From Burkholderiaceae bacterium (GTDB lineage Bacteria; Pseudomonadota; Gammaproteobacteria; Burkholderiales; Burkholderiaceae_C), in NCBI GenBank assembly GCA_025458585.1, contig JALOSD010000009.1, positions 1-16,338 of the forward strand: a stretch of 16,338 nt of DNA, read 5' to 3'. A program made the translations under genes and the position numbers. The notes below the pieces were generated by a model. The model saw only the letters and a list, made by a program, of their open reading frames with translations. It was not told the DNA's origin and did no database searches. Positions 1 through 7,572 of the stretch are shown here, one piece after another; the stretch's first letter is position 1; each line of letters starts with the position of its first letter.

Positions 1-685
1 GCCGTAGCCGCGCAGCCCCGAGCCGGCGTACACGACGCGCCCGTCGGCGGCGGCGACGACCGGATCGCCCGCCTTGCCGACGATCGCGATGCCCTTGTTA
101 CGAGCCTCGTCGAAGCTGCCGCCGAGCGCGCCGTCGGCGGGCCACGTCCACGCGATGTCGTCGTCAGCCGTGCGCGTCGCCGGCGCCGCGGGTCGCGGCG
201 ACGTCGCCGCGGGCGGCGCTGCCGCCGTCGGTGCGACCGGCTGTGCCGTCGCTGCCGACGGTGCCGCCGCTGCCGTGGGAGGCGCCACCGGCGCGGCCGC
301 GCCCGGCCCGATCGGGCGCGTTTCGACGGCGTTCGGCGCCACCGGCTGCGCGACGACGCTCGCACTCGCCTCGGGCGGGATCACCCGCAGCACCTGGCCG
401 ACCTCGAGGCGGTTCGGGTCGGCGAGGTTGTTCCAGCGGCACCGTGTAGTAGCCGGGCTTGCCGGCGTTTTCGGCGCCCGGCAGCGCTGCGCCCGTGGCC
501 GGGCTCGCGACGAGCGCCGAATCGCCGGCCGTTGGCGCCGGTGCGGGTGCCATCGTGGCCGCGCGCGGGGTAGGCGCGCGGCTCTCCACCGGCGCCGGGG
601 AACGCGGCGACGCGCACCCCGCGATCGCCAGCACGAGTAGCGCGGTGGCCAGGCCCTGCCCTGGGCTTCGTAGGAACTGCTTCAT
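1..685 (-). pseudogene. nlpD: NlpD-like LysM/M23 lipoprotein, frameshifted in LysM and cut by the window edge
   Basis: The gene starts at ATG 685-683. The first residues form a lipoprotein signal with lipobox LAIAGC, so Cys24 would be lipidated and the protein placed in the cell envelope. An Ala/Pro-rich stretch follows, then the opening of a LysM domain (GKPGYYTV). The codons for TV are followed by only four bases (436-439), and the reading then continues in another frame with WNNLADPNRLEVGQVLRV, the second half of LysM. That frame stays open to base 1 through a long Ala/Pro/Thr linker and the start of an M23/LytM domain (GDPVVAAADGRVVYAG). Where active M23 enzymes carry the first zinc-binding His and Asp, this protein reads RNKGIAI, so it resembles the degenerate LytM domains of NlpD/EnvC, which activate cell-wall amidases. 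It lies 11 bases after pcm. About 22 LysM residues seem lost. A sequencing or assembly error cannot be excluded. Confidence 0.8.
433..442 (-). other. Junction of the LysM deletion and frameshift
   Basis: On the minus strand the codons ACG GTG (445-440) end the first frame and TGG AAC AAC (435 downward) opens the second. Only CCGC (439-436) lies between them. LysM domains normally have roughly 22 residues here, containing the K-x-G-D-T-L segment. Both flanks are well-formed LysM sequence, so the event is a single internal deletion of a length that is not a multiple of three. Confidence 0.75.
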
Positions 686-696
686 GACGCGCGCCG

Positions 697-1485
697 TCAA
701 CCGACGCCGGATTTTAGGGGGACGAACTGCACCGCCTCGTGGACGCTGCGGCGCCAGCCCGCTTCGTCGCGATCGACGACGACGAGCACCTGCCCACCGC
801 CGAGGGCGCGCATCGGCGCGACGAGCCGCCCGCCGACCGCGAGCTGCTCGAGCCACGCCGGCGGCAGGTCGTCGCCACCGGCGGCGGCGACGATCGAGTC
901 GTACGGCGCGTTCGGCGGGTGGCCCAGCCGCCCGTCGGCGTGCACGAGGCGCACGTTCGAGCGCGGCAGCGCGGCGAGCAGCTCGCGCGCCTTCTCGTGC
1001 AGCGGCCGCAGGCGCTCGACCGAGATCACCTGCCGCCCGAGCCGTGCCAGCAGCGCGGCCTGGTAGCCGCAGCCGGTGCCGATCTCGAGCACGCGACCGA
1101 GCGAGCCGGTGGCGCGAGCGCTGCGCCCGTCGTGCAGCAGGTCGAGCATGCGCGCGACGACCGAGGGCTTGGAGATCGTCTGCGCGTGGCCGATCGGCAG
1201 CGAAGTGTCCTCGTAGGCCTGGGTCACGAGTGCGCTGTCGACGAAGTGGTGCCGCGGCACGGCGGCGAACGCGGCGAGCACGGCATCGGCGCGCACGCCG
1301 CCGGCGCGCAGGCGCTCGACCATGCGCGCACGCACGCCGTCCGAGTCGAGGCCGAGCCCGCTCGGCGGCGGGCCCCGGCGGGCATCGCCCAGCGGCGGCT
1401 GCCGCGCAGGCTGCGCCGCCGCGGAACGCGAGGCGGGCGCGACACGGTCGAGGGCGAGCGGAAAGCGCGGTGGACGCGCGCTCAA
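697..1485 (-). CDS. pcm: Protein-L-isoaspartate O-methyltransferase
   Basis: This 262-residue protein uses S-adenosylmethionine to methylate L-isoaspartyl residues that arise in aged proteins, which starts their conversion back to normal aspartate. It acts in the cytoplasm. Family signatures seen are the N-terminal RHHFVDSAL, the segment SLPIGHAQTISKP (substrate binding) and the SAM-binding motif VLEIGTGCGYQAALLA, followed by a conserved acidic motif I end (ISVERL). The N-terminal Arg/Ala/Pro-rich extension of about 45 residues precedes the usual core, which is common in Burkholderiales homologues. The start is a TTG at 1485-1483. I accept it because GGAGGG (1498-1493) sits 7 bases upstream, an ideal ribosome-binding site. 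The gene lies between surE (79 bases upstream) and the nlpD-like gene (11 bases downstream), the usual order. Confidence 0.93.
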   Translation of the reverse strand: MSARPPRFPLALDRVAPASRSAAAQPARQPPLGDARRGPPPSGLGLDSDGVRARMVERLRAGGVRADAVLAAFAAVPRHHFVDSALVTQAYEDTSLPIGHAQTISKPSVVARMLDLLHDGRSARATGSLGRVLEIGTGCGYQAALLARLGRQVISVERLRPLHEKARELLAALPRSNVRLVHADGRLGHPPNAPYDSIVAAAGGDDLPPAWLEQLAVGGRLVAPMRALGGGQVLVVVDRDEAGWRRSVHEAVQFVPLKSGVG

Positions 1486-1499
1486 TGGACGGCCCTCCG

Positions 1500-1512
1500 G
1501 TCACGACGTGAC
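1500..1512. repeat. Short inverted repeat between surE and pcm
   Basis: GTCAC-GAC-GTGAC, a 5-bp dyad with a 3-base centre, lies in the 79-base gap between surE and pcm. It could be a weak operator or may simply be chance. Nothing else recognisable was seen in the gap apart from the pcm ribosome-binding site. Confidence 0.3.
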
Positions 1513-1564
1513 CTCCTCGCAGAGGGACGACGAGCGCCCCCTGCGGACGGCCGGGCGGGGGCGC

Positions 1565-2317
1565 TCAAAGGCCGCCCTCGAGCCGTTGGCGCCAGCTCGG
1601 CAGCGTCGCGTGGTCGGTCAGGTCGACCTGCAGCGGCGTGATCGAGACGCAGCCGCTCGCCGTCGCGTGGAAGTCAGTGCCCTTGCCGGCCTCGCGCGCG
1701 TCGCCGGCGGGGCCGATCCAGTAGATCGGCTCGCCCCGCGGGTTGGTCTGCTGGATCACCGGCTCGCTCGCGTGGCGCCGGCCCAGGCGTGTGACGAGGC
1801 GCGGCAGCGTGTCGGCGTCGGGCCGGTTCGGAATGTTGACGTTCAGCAGCCACGGCCCGTCGGCCGGCGGCTCGGCGAGCACGCGCTCGACGACGCTGCG
1901 CGCCACGCGCGCCGCCGCGTCGAGGTGCGCCCAGCCCTTGTCCACCTGCGAGAACGCGATCGCCGGGATGCCGAACAGGTAACCCTCCATCGCGGCCGCG
2001 ACGGTGCCCGAGTACAGGGTGTCGTCGCCCATGTTGGCGCCGTTGTTGATGCCCGAGAGCACGAGGTCCGGCCGCTGCGGCAGCAGCCCGGTCAGCGCGA
2101 CGTGCACGCAGTCCGACGGCGTGCCGTTGATCACGCGCGCGCCGCTGGCGGCGGTGAACACGCTCAGCGGCCGGTTCAGCGTCAGCGCGTTCGACGTGCC
2201 GCTGGCGTTCTGCTCGGGCGCGATGACGTCGATCTCGCCCAGGCCTCGCATCGCCTCGACGAGCGCGGCGATGCCGGGAGCGAGGTAGCCGTCGTCGTTC
2301 GCGATCAGGATGCGCAT
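1565..2317 (-). CDS. surE: 5'/3'-nucleotidase SurE
   Basis: SurE is a metal-dependent survival-protein phosphatase that removes phosphate from nucleoside monophosphates (and short polyphosphate in some species) in the cytoplasm. The 250-residue length is normal. The opening MRILIANDDG gives the metal-binding pair Asp8-Asp9. Ser39 lies in NASGTSNALT, and the asparagine ligand lies in SGINNGANMG (Asn91/Asn92). The conserved YSGTVAAAMEG segment follows. All expected ligands are present, so the enzyme should be active. The start ATG (2317-2315) is the only one that yields the canonical N-terminus, and a G-run lies directly upstream. It is first in the surE-pcm-nlpD block and is divergent from the oxidoreductase gene across a 111-base gap. 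Confidence 0.96.
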   Translation of the reverse strand: MRILIANDDGYLAPGIAALVEAMRGLGEIDVIAPEQNASGTSNALTLNRPLSVFTAASGARVINGTPSDCVHVALTGLLPQRPDLVLSGINNGANMGDDTLYSGTVAAAMEGYLFGIPAIAFSQVDKGWAHLDAAARVARSVVERVLAEPPADGPWLLNVNIPNRPDADTLPRLVTRLGRRHASEPVIQQTNPRGEPIYWIGPAGDAREAGKGTDFHATASGCVSITPLQVDLTDHATLPSWRQRLEGGL

Positions 2318-2428
2318 GCCCCCATTCTAGGGACGAGCCCGGTGCGAGCCCGCCGGCGTCGCCGGCGCGACGCAGTCCCTGGCACACCGGTGCCTATCAT
2401 CCGCCCTTCCCGACCCGCTGGAGTCCCG

Positions 2429-3406
2429 ATGAAAGCCTGGCTGTGCGAATCGCTCGACGGCGTCGACGCGCTGAAGTGGAAGGAACTGCCCATGCCGCAA
2501 CCGCGCGCCGGCGAGGTGCGCGTCGCGATCCACGCCGCGAGCCTGAACTTTCCCGACCTGCTGGTCGTGCAGGGCAAGTACCAGATCAAGCCGCCGCTGC
2601 CGTTCGTGCCCGGCGCCGAGTTCGCCGGTGTCGTCGAGGCCGTGGGCGACGGCGTGACGACGCTCAAGCCCGGCGACGCCGTCGCCGTGATCGGCGCCAC
2701 TGGCGGCTTCGCGACCCACGCCTGCGTGCCGGCGGCGCAGGTGATCCCGCTGCCGCCGGGGTTCGACCTCGGCGACGCCGCCGCCTTCGCGTTCACCTAC
2801 GGCACCTCGCACCACGCGCTCGTCGACCGCGCGGCACTGCGGCCCGGCGAGACCGTGCTCGTGCTCGGCGCCGCCGGCGGCGTCGGCACGGCGGCGGTGC
2901 AGATCGCCAAGGCGGCCGGCGCCCGCGTGATCGCGGCGGCGTCGAGCGACGAGAAGTGCGCGCTGTGCCGCGAGATCGGCGCCGACGAGACGCTGAACTA
3001 CGCGCGCGAGAACCTGCGCGAGCGCCTGAAGGAACTCACGGCGGGCCGCGGCCCCGACGTGATCTACGACCCGGTTGGCGGCGACCTGGCCGAACCGGCG
3101 TTCCGCTCGATAGGCTGGCGCGGCCGCTATCTCGTGATCGGCTTCGCCGGCGGCGCCATCCCCGCGCTGCCGTGGAACCTGATGCTGCTCAAGGGCGCAT
3201 CGGTCGTCGGCGTGTTCTGGGGCGACTTCGTGCGCCGCGAGCCGATGGAATTCGCGAAGGCGATGCGCGAGCTCGCGCAGTGGTACGCCGAGGGCAGGAT
3301 CAAGCCGGTGATCGACGCCAGGCTGCCAATGCAGGCGCTGCCCGAAGCCTACGCGCGCATGGGTACACGAAGCGTGCGCGGCAAGCTGCTGCTCGTCAAC
3401 AGCTGA
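2429..3406 (+). CDS. NADPH:quinone oxidoreductase-like MDR family protein
   Basis: This 325-residue zinc-free medium-chain dehydrogenase/reductase probably transfers hydride from NADPH to a quinone or other alpha,beta-unsaturated carbonyl in the cytoplasm. The N-terminal GroES-like part contains AASLNFPDLLVVQGKYQ and the family hallmark PFVPGAEFAGVVEAVG. The Rossmann nucleotide-binding loop AAGGVG is at residues 148-153, followed by QIAKAAGARVIAAASS. No structural-zinc cysteine cluster is seen, as expected for the QOR branch. ATG 2429 has GGAG at 2420-2423, five bases upstream. It is divergent from surE and followed by 168 non-coding bases, so it is probably transcribed alone. The substrate cannot be told from the sequence. 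Confidence 0.9.
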   Translation: MKAWLCESLDGVDALKWKELPMPQPRAGEVRVAIHAASLNFPDLLVVQGKYQIKPPLPFVPGAEFAGVVEAVGDGVTTLKPGDAVAVIGATGGFATHACVPAAQVIPLPPGFDLGDAAAFAFTYGTSHHALVDRAALRPGETVLVLGAAGGVGTAAVQIAKAAGARVIAAASSDEKCALCREIGADETLNYARENLRERLKELTAGRGPDVIYDPVGGDLAEPAFRSIGWRGRYLVIGFAGGAIPALPWNLMLLKGASVVGVFWGDFVRREPMEFAKAMRELAQWYAEGRIKPVIDARLPMQALPEAYARMGTRSVRGKLLLVNS

Positions 3407-3413
3407 ACCGGCA

Positions 3414-3441
3414 CGCGACGCTGCCCGCGCGACGCTGCCCG
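3414..3441. repeat. Perfect tandem duplication of a 14-bp unit
   Basis: The unit CGCGACGCTGCCCG occurs twice back to back (3414-3427 and 3428-3441), followed by a partial third copy (CGCG). It begins 8 bases after the stop of the oxidoreductase gene. It is probably slippage in GC-rich spacer DNA. Confidence 0.85.
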
Positions 3442-3492
3442 CGCGGCGCGGGACGCCAGGCCGTCGGCCTCCCCAGCGCGCAGGCGCTGCGC

Positions 3493-3498
3493 TACAGT
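3493..3498 (+). promoter_or_regulatory. Candidate -10 box (TACAGT) for the response regulator and kinase genes
   Basis: TACAGT sits in the context TGCGCTACAGT, about 77 bases before the response-regulator start. The sequence at the expected -35 position is poor. This is a weak candidate chosen mainly because the 168-base gap is the only likely place for the promoter of the two-component pair. Confidence 0.3.
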
Positions 3499-3522
3499 GC
3501 GGCCGGTCGGGTCGCGACGCCC

Positions 3523-3536
3523 GCCGCCCGGGCGGC
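3523..3536. repeat. 14-bp perfect palindrome upstream of the response regulator
   Basis: GCCGCCCGGGCGGC is a perfect palindrome ending 38 bases before the response-regulator start codon. It lies between the candidate -10 box and the ribosome-binding site, so it could be a leader hairpin or an operator. A second shorter palindrome, GTCGCGAC, is at 3511-3518. GC-rich DNA makes such palindromes fairly likely by chance. Confidence 0.45.
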
Positions 3537-3574
3537 CGTGCAATGCGGGCCATCGACGTTGGGAGAGGCTCGCC

Positions 3575-4312
3575 ATGACCGTCAAGGTCCTGATCGTCGA
3601 AGACAACCCGGTGGCGCGCGGCTTCCTCGGCCGCGTGGTGCGCGAAAGCTTCAGCGACGAGCTGGCCATCACCGAAGCCGACACCGTCGAGTCGGCGCGG
3701 CGTCAGATCGAACTGGCCGGCGGCGCGGACGGGATGCACGGCGTCGACCCGTTCAAGCTGATCCTGGTCGACCTCGAGCTGCCCGACGGCAGCGGCATGG
3801 AGCTGCTGACGGCGCTCGCCCGCTACCCGGCGACGAAGGTCGTCACCACGCTCTACTCCGACGACGACCACCTGTTCCCCGCCCTCGAGTGCGGGGCCGA
3901 CGGCTATCTGCTGAAGGAGGACCGCTTCGAAGTCCTCGTCGAGGAGCTGCAGAAGATCGTGCGCGGCCAGCCGCCGCTGTCCCCGGCGATCGCGCGCCGG
4001 CTGCTCACGCACTTCCGGGCCGGCTCGGGTGGCGACGACTCGGCGCGCCCCTCGGGCTTCGCGCCGCTGGCACCGGGCAGCACGAGCCGCCCGGTGCCGC
4101 TCGAGCGCGTGCCCGACCACGAGCGGCTCACGCCGCGCGAGACCGAGGTGCTGACCTACCTCAGCAAGGGCTTCACGATCAAGGAGATCGCGAGCCTGAT
4201 GGGCATCAAGTGGTTCACCGTCAACGACCACATCAAGTCGATCTACCGCAAGCTCAACGTCTCGAGCCGCGCCGAGGCGGCGGTGCTGGCGAGCAAGCAG
4301 GGGCTGGTGTGA
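3575..4312 (+). CDS. NarL/LuxR-type two-component response regulator
   Basis: This 245-residue regulator has an N-terminal receiver domain (about 1-125) and a C-terminal LuxR-type helix-turn-helix (about 180-240). Receiver residues are intact: the acidic pair Glu9-Asp10, phospho-acceptor Asp66 in LILVDLELPDG, Thr91/Thr92 and Lys114. The DNA-binding domain shows LTPRETEVLTYLSKGFTIKE and a recognition-helix region TVNDHIKSIYRKLNV. The linker of about 50 residues is rich in Ser, Gly and Pro. ATG 3575 is chosen because AGAGG (3564-3568) precedes it by six bases and the protein then begins with the canonical MTVKVLIVEDNP. The histidine kinase gene starts 51 bases downstream, so the two very likely form a cognate pair. 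Target genes are unknown. Confidence 0.92.
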   Translation: MTVKVLIVEDNPVARGFLGRVVRESFSDELAITEADTVESARRQIELAGGADGMHGVDPFKLILVDLELPDGSGMELLTALARYPATKVVTTLYSDDDHLFPALECGADGYLLKEDRFEVLVEELQKIVRGQPPLSPAIARRLLTHFRAGSGGDDSARPSGFAPLAPGSTSRPVPLERVPDHERLTPRETEVLTYLSKGFTIKEIASLMGIKWFTVNDHIKSIYRKLNVSSRAEAAVLASKQGLV

Positions 4313-4363
4313 ACCCCGGCGGGCGCCGGCCGCCGCCCGCCGCCACGGCGTCGAGGTGAACGC

Positions 4364-6577
4364 ATGGCCACCGGGCTGCGCACGCCCGAAGCCGCCGTCG
4401 ATCCCGGCGCCAGGACGTCGGCGCACCACATCGGCTGGCGCCTGAAGGCGCTGGTGCTCGCCGCGCTGCTTGGCTGCGTCGGCCTGTTCGTGCTCGCGCG
4501 CGCGCTGGTGCTCGAGCCGGTGCTGCCCGGCAGCTGGCGCGAGGACGGACGCGACGCCGTCGTGCTGCGCGGCGCGGCCGACCCCGTGCTCGCGACGCTG
4601 GGCGGCTCGCGGCTCGTCGCGCTCGGGCCGGCCGGCGGCACGCGCGAGCCGGTCGACGCCCTGCTGCTGCAGCACTCGCCGCGCTGGCTCGTCGGCGACG
4701 ACGAACGCGCACGCCAGGCGGCGATGAACGCGGCGCTGCAGCACGCGCTCGGCGCCGGTGCGGTCGACCTGCAGTTCGGCGACGGGACCGTGGCGACGGT
4801 CGCGCCCAGGGCGCGCGGCGTGGCCGACCTCGGCTTCGTGTTCTGGTTGCTCGTGGCCCTCGCGCTGATGCTGTACCTCACCGCCGCCGTCGTCGCGCTC
4901 GCGCGCCCGGGCGACGCGCCGTGGCCCTACGTCGCGCTCGCCGGGCTGCAGAGCGCGAACCTGCTGCTGATCGCGGTCGAGTCCGTACCCGGCCTCGGCC
5001 AGCCGCTCGTGCGCTGGGACTGGCACGCCTCGTGGCGCCTGGTGCCCGACCTCGCGACGGCGGCGGCCGTCGTGCACGCGGCAGCGCTGCACCCGCGGCG
5101 CCTGCCGCACGCGGCGGCGATCGCCGCGGCCGCCTGGGCGCTGGCGGCGGCCTTGTGGTGGATGGCCGCGAGCGGCAGGCTGCCAGGGCTGTGGTGGTGG
5201 CTGCAGGCGGCGCTGGTCGGCGGCGGCGGCGTCGCGATCGTGCTGCTCGGCTGGAACCACCGCCGCGCGCCACACCCGCTCGCCCCCGTGCTGGGGCGGC
5301 TCGGCGCGATCGCGGTCGGCACGCTCGTGATCCTCAGCGCCGCGCTCGCGTTCGTGCATGCGCGCGGCGAGCTGCCGCTGCAGATCGCCGCCGTCGGCTC
5401 GACGGTGTGGACCGTGTTCCTCGCCTCGCTGCTGCTCGCGCTGCCGATGCTCGCGCGCACGCAGCCGCTGCTGCGCGAGTTCTCGCTCGTCGCCGGCGTC
5501 AGCACGGTGGCGACGTCGCTCGACCTGCTGTTCGTCGCCGTGTTCTCGCTCGGCCACTTCGAGTCGCTCGCGCTCGCGCTGTTCGTCGCCTTCGGCACCT
5601 ACGTCGCGGCGCGACAGTGGGTGACGGACCGCCTGCTCGGCCGCCGCGCGCTGACGACCGGGCACCTGTTCCAGCTGCTCTACCGCGCGGCGCGCGACGT
5701 CGAGGCGCAGCCGCCGCGCGTGCACGAGCGCACGCGCCGGCTGCTGCGCGACCTGTTCGAGCCGATCGAGGTGCGCGACAGCCGCGACGTGCCGCCGGCG
5801 TCGCGCGTCGTCGCCTCCGGCGCCGGGCTCGTCGTGCCGCTGCCGGCGCCCGCCGACAGCGCCGCGGCGCCGCCGGCCGCCGTGCTGCTGCACCACGCGC
5901 AGCGCGGCCAGCGACTGTTCACGAGCGACGACGAGCGCCTCGCAGACCACGCGATCGAGCAGCTGCAACGCGTGCTCGCCGTCGACGGCGCGGTCGAACG
6001 CGGGCGGCGCGAGGAGCGCCTGCGCCTCGCGCAGGACCTGCACGACGACATCGGCGCACGGCTGCTCACGATGATGTACCGTGCGCCGACGCCCGAGATG
6101 GAGGACTACCTGCGCCACACGCTGCAGGACCTGAAGACGCTCACGCGCGGGCTGGCGGCGTCGAGCCACCGCCTGTCGGAGGCCGCCGCCGAGTGGCGCA
6201 CCGACCTCGGCCACCGCCTGCAGCTCGCGCACTGCGAGCTCGAGTGGAGCTTCGTCGCCGACCGCGACACCGAGCTCGGCGTGGTGCAGTGGTCGGCCCT
6301 GACGCGCATGCTGCGCGAACTCGTCAGCAACGCGATCGCGCACGCGCGGGCGTCGCGCGTCGAGGTCGCCGTGCGCTACGACGGCGAAGCGTTGCGGCTC
6401 GTCGTCGCCGACGACGGCTGCGGACGCGACCCTGCGCAGTGGCGCGCCGGGCTCGGCCTGGGCGGCGTGCGCAAGCGCGTGCGTCAGCTCGGCGGCGAGG
6501 TGCGGTGGAGCGAGCGCGAACCGCGCGGCATCCGCTGCGAGGTCTACCTGCCGCGGCTCGCCGAGCGCGGCGGCTGA
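4364..6577 (+). CDS. Polytopic membrane sensor histidine kinase (HisKA_3 / HATPase_c)
   Basis: This 737-residue kinase is partner to the response regulator just upstream. One membrane segment (about 27-49) is followed by a periplasmic region of about 105 residues, then about seven further hydrophobic segments (about 156-415), a 7TMR-like sensor layout. A GAF-like cytoplasmic stretch (about 430-540) leads to the dimerisation/phosphotransfer helix LAQDLHDDIGARLL, with phospho-acceptor His560. The ATPase domain has an N box with Asn656 (LVSNAIAHA), a G1 box DDGCG (683-687) and a G2 box GLGLGG (696-701), so it appears active. ATG 4364 has GAGGTGA four bases upstream. The signal sensed is unknown. 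The last codons overlap a GC hairpin shared with the convergent operon. Confidence 0.9.
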   Translation: MATGLRTPEAAVDPGARTSAHHIGWRLKALVLAALLGCVGLFVLARALVLEPVLPGSWREDGRDAVVLRGAADPVLATLGGSRLVALGPAGGTREPVDALLLQHSPRWLVGDDERARQAAMNAALQHALGAGAVDLQFGDGTVATVAPRARGVADLGFVFWLLVALALMLYLTAAVVALARPGDAPWPYVALAGLQSANLLLIAVESVPGLGQPLVRWDWHASWRLVPDLATAAAVVHAAALHPRRLPHAAAIAAAAWALAAALWWMAASGRLPGLWWWLQAALVGGGGVAIVLLGWNHRRAPHPLAPVLGRLGAIAVGTLVILSAALAFVHARGELPLQIAAVGSTVWTVFLASLLLALPMLARTQPLLREFSLVAGVSTVATSLDLLFVAVFSLGHFESLALALFVAFGTYVAARQWVTDRLLGRRALTTGHLFQLLYRAARDVEAQPPRVHERTRRLLRDLFEPIEVRDSRDVPPASRVVASGAGLVVPLPAPADSAAAPPAAVLLHHAQRGQRLFTSDDERLADHAIEQLQRVLAVDGAVERGRREERLRLAQDLHDDIGARLLTMMYRAPTPEMEDYLRHTLQDLKTLTRGLAASSHRLSEAAAEWRTDLGHRLQLAHCELEWSFVADRDTELGVVQWSALTRMLRELVSNAIAHARASRVEVAVRYDGEALRLVVADDGCGRDPAQWRAGLGLGGVRKRVRQLGGEVRWSEREPRGIRCEVYLPRLAERGG

Positions 6578-6591
6578 GCAGCCTCGCCGCG
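6566..6591. terminator. Candidate bidirectional terminator hairpin between convergent genes
   Basis: CGCGGCG-GCT (6566-6575) can pair with AGC (6580-6582) and CGCCGCG (6585-6591), with a two-base bulge and a four-base loop. It spans the stop codon of the kinase gene and lies in the 31-base gap before the end of the convergent alpha-E gene. There is no T-run on either strand, so intrinsic termination is uncertain. Confidence 0.4.
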
Positions 6592-6608
6592 TCGGCCACG
6601 CGCGCGCA

Positions 6609-7571
6609 TCAGGCGGCCACCGGCACCAGGAAGTCGCGGCTGATGCCCGCGCCGAGGTCGTTGACGCGGTCGAGGAACTGCGTCAGGTACGCGTGCAGCC
6701 CGGTGGCGAGGATCTCGTCGATGCGGCCGTAGCGCAGGTCGGCCTGCAGGCGCCCGGCACGGCGCAGCGTCTCGCCGCTGTGCTCGTTCGCGACGAGCCG
6801 CAGGTTGGTGACGACCTCGTTCATGCACGCGGCGAGCGAGCGCGGCATGTCGGCGCGCAGGATGAGCAGCTCGGCGACCTTCTCCGGGCGGATGACGTTG
6901 CGGTAGACCTTGCGGTAGACCTCGAAGCCGGAGACCGAACGCAGGATCGCGCTCCAGTGATAGAAGTCGACCTCGTGCCCCTCCTTGGCGGGCGCGCTGC
7001 CGAAGAACTCGCTGCCGCGCGCCTGGAACTTCACGTCGAGCAGGCGCGCGGTGTTGTCGGCGCGTTCGAGGAAGGTGCCGATGCGCACGAAGTGCAGCGA
7101 CTCGTCCATCAGCATCGTGCCCACCTGCGTGCCGCGCGTGAGGTGCGAGCGGAACTTGACCCACTCGAAGATCGCGCCCGGGTCGCGCTCCAGGCTCGTC
7201 ATGCGCAGCTGGCGGTTGAACTCGAGCCAGGTCTGGTTCATCGTCTCCCAGACCTCGGTCGTCAGCGTGCCGCGCACCGCACGCGCGTTCTCGCGCGCCG
7301 CGCGCAGGCACGAGACGATGCTCGACGGGTTCGCCTCGTCGCTGACCATGAAGGCCATCACCGACAGCGGCGTGACCTCGCCGTAGCGCTCGCGAAAGCC
7401 CCCGGTAAGCTCGGAGATGCTGAGCAGGCCGCGCCAGCCCTGCTCGGCCTTGTCGGCCGACTGCGGCAGCAGCGACATCTGGTAGTTGACGTCGAGCATG
7501 CGAGCGGTGTTCTCGGCGCGCTCCATGTAGCGCGCCATCCAGAACAGGTGGTCGGCCGTTCGCGACAGCAT
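6609..7571 (-). CDS. Stand-alone alpha-E domain protein (DUF403 / COG2307)
   Basis: This 320-residue, largely helical protein has no signal peptide. It belongs to the alpha-E family, which regularly accompanies circularly permuted ATP-grasp and transglutaminase genes and is thought to assist or bind their substrate. No catalytic activity is known. The family motif appears twice: ERAENTARMLDV at residues 17-28 and ERADNTARLLDV at 169-180, each after a similar aromatic/hydrophobic lead-in, so the protein looks like an internal duplication. The ATG (7571-7569) lies one base after the stop of the ATP-grasp gene, with GGAG seven bases upstream inside that gene, a sign of translational coupling. 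It is the last gene of the five-gene operon. Confidence 0.92.
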   Translation of the reverse strand: MLSRTADHLFWMARYMERAENTARMLDVNYQMSLLPQSADKAEQGWRGLLSISELTGGFRERYGEVTPLSVMAFMVSDEANPSSIVSCLRAARENARAVRGTLTTEVWETMNQTWLEFNRQLRMTSLERDPGAIFEWVKFRSHLTRGTQVGTMLMDESLHFVRIGTFLERADNTARLLDVKFQARGSEFFGSAPAKEGHEVDFYHWSAILRSVSGFEVYRKVYRNVIRPEKVAELLILRADMPRSLAACMNEVVTNLRLVANEHSGETLRRAGRLQADLRYGRIDEILATGLHAYLTQFLDRVNDLGAGISRDFLVPVAA

Positions 7572-7572
7572 C

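Noticed and set aside
74..640. Plus-strand reading frame of 188 codons at the left edge
   Set aside because: It is antisense to the nlpD-like gene and Ala/Gly/Arg-rich, with no domain or ribosome-binding site. The minus strand carries the lipobox, LysM and M23 signals.
2380..2400. TGGCAC-like element and TATCAT upstream of the oxidoreductase gene as sigma-54 or sigma-70 promoter
   Set aside because: For sigma-54 the GG-to-GC spacing is one base short (TGGCAC, then TGCC after only five bases, with no TTGC). For sigma-70 the TATCAT at 2395-2400 lacks a convincing -35 box. A promoter is likely in this divergent gap but I cannot place it.
2327..6343. A stop-free minus-strand frame of about 1300 codons opposite the oxidoreductase, response regulator and kinase genes
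   Set aside because: It has the same cause. The plus-strand genes have motifs, ribosome-binding sites and normal lengths, while the opposite frame gives an Arg/Ala/Gln/His-rich product without any domain.
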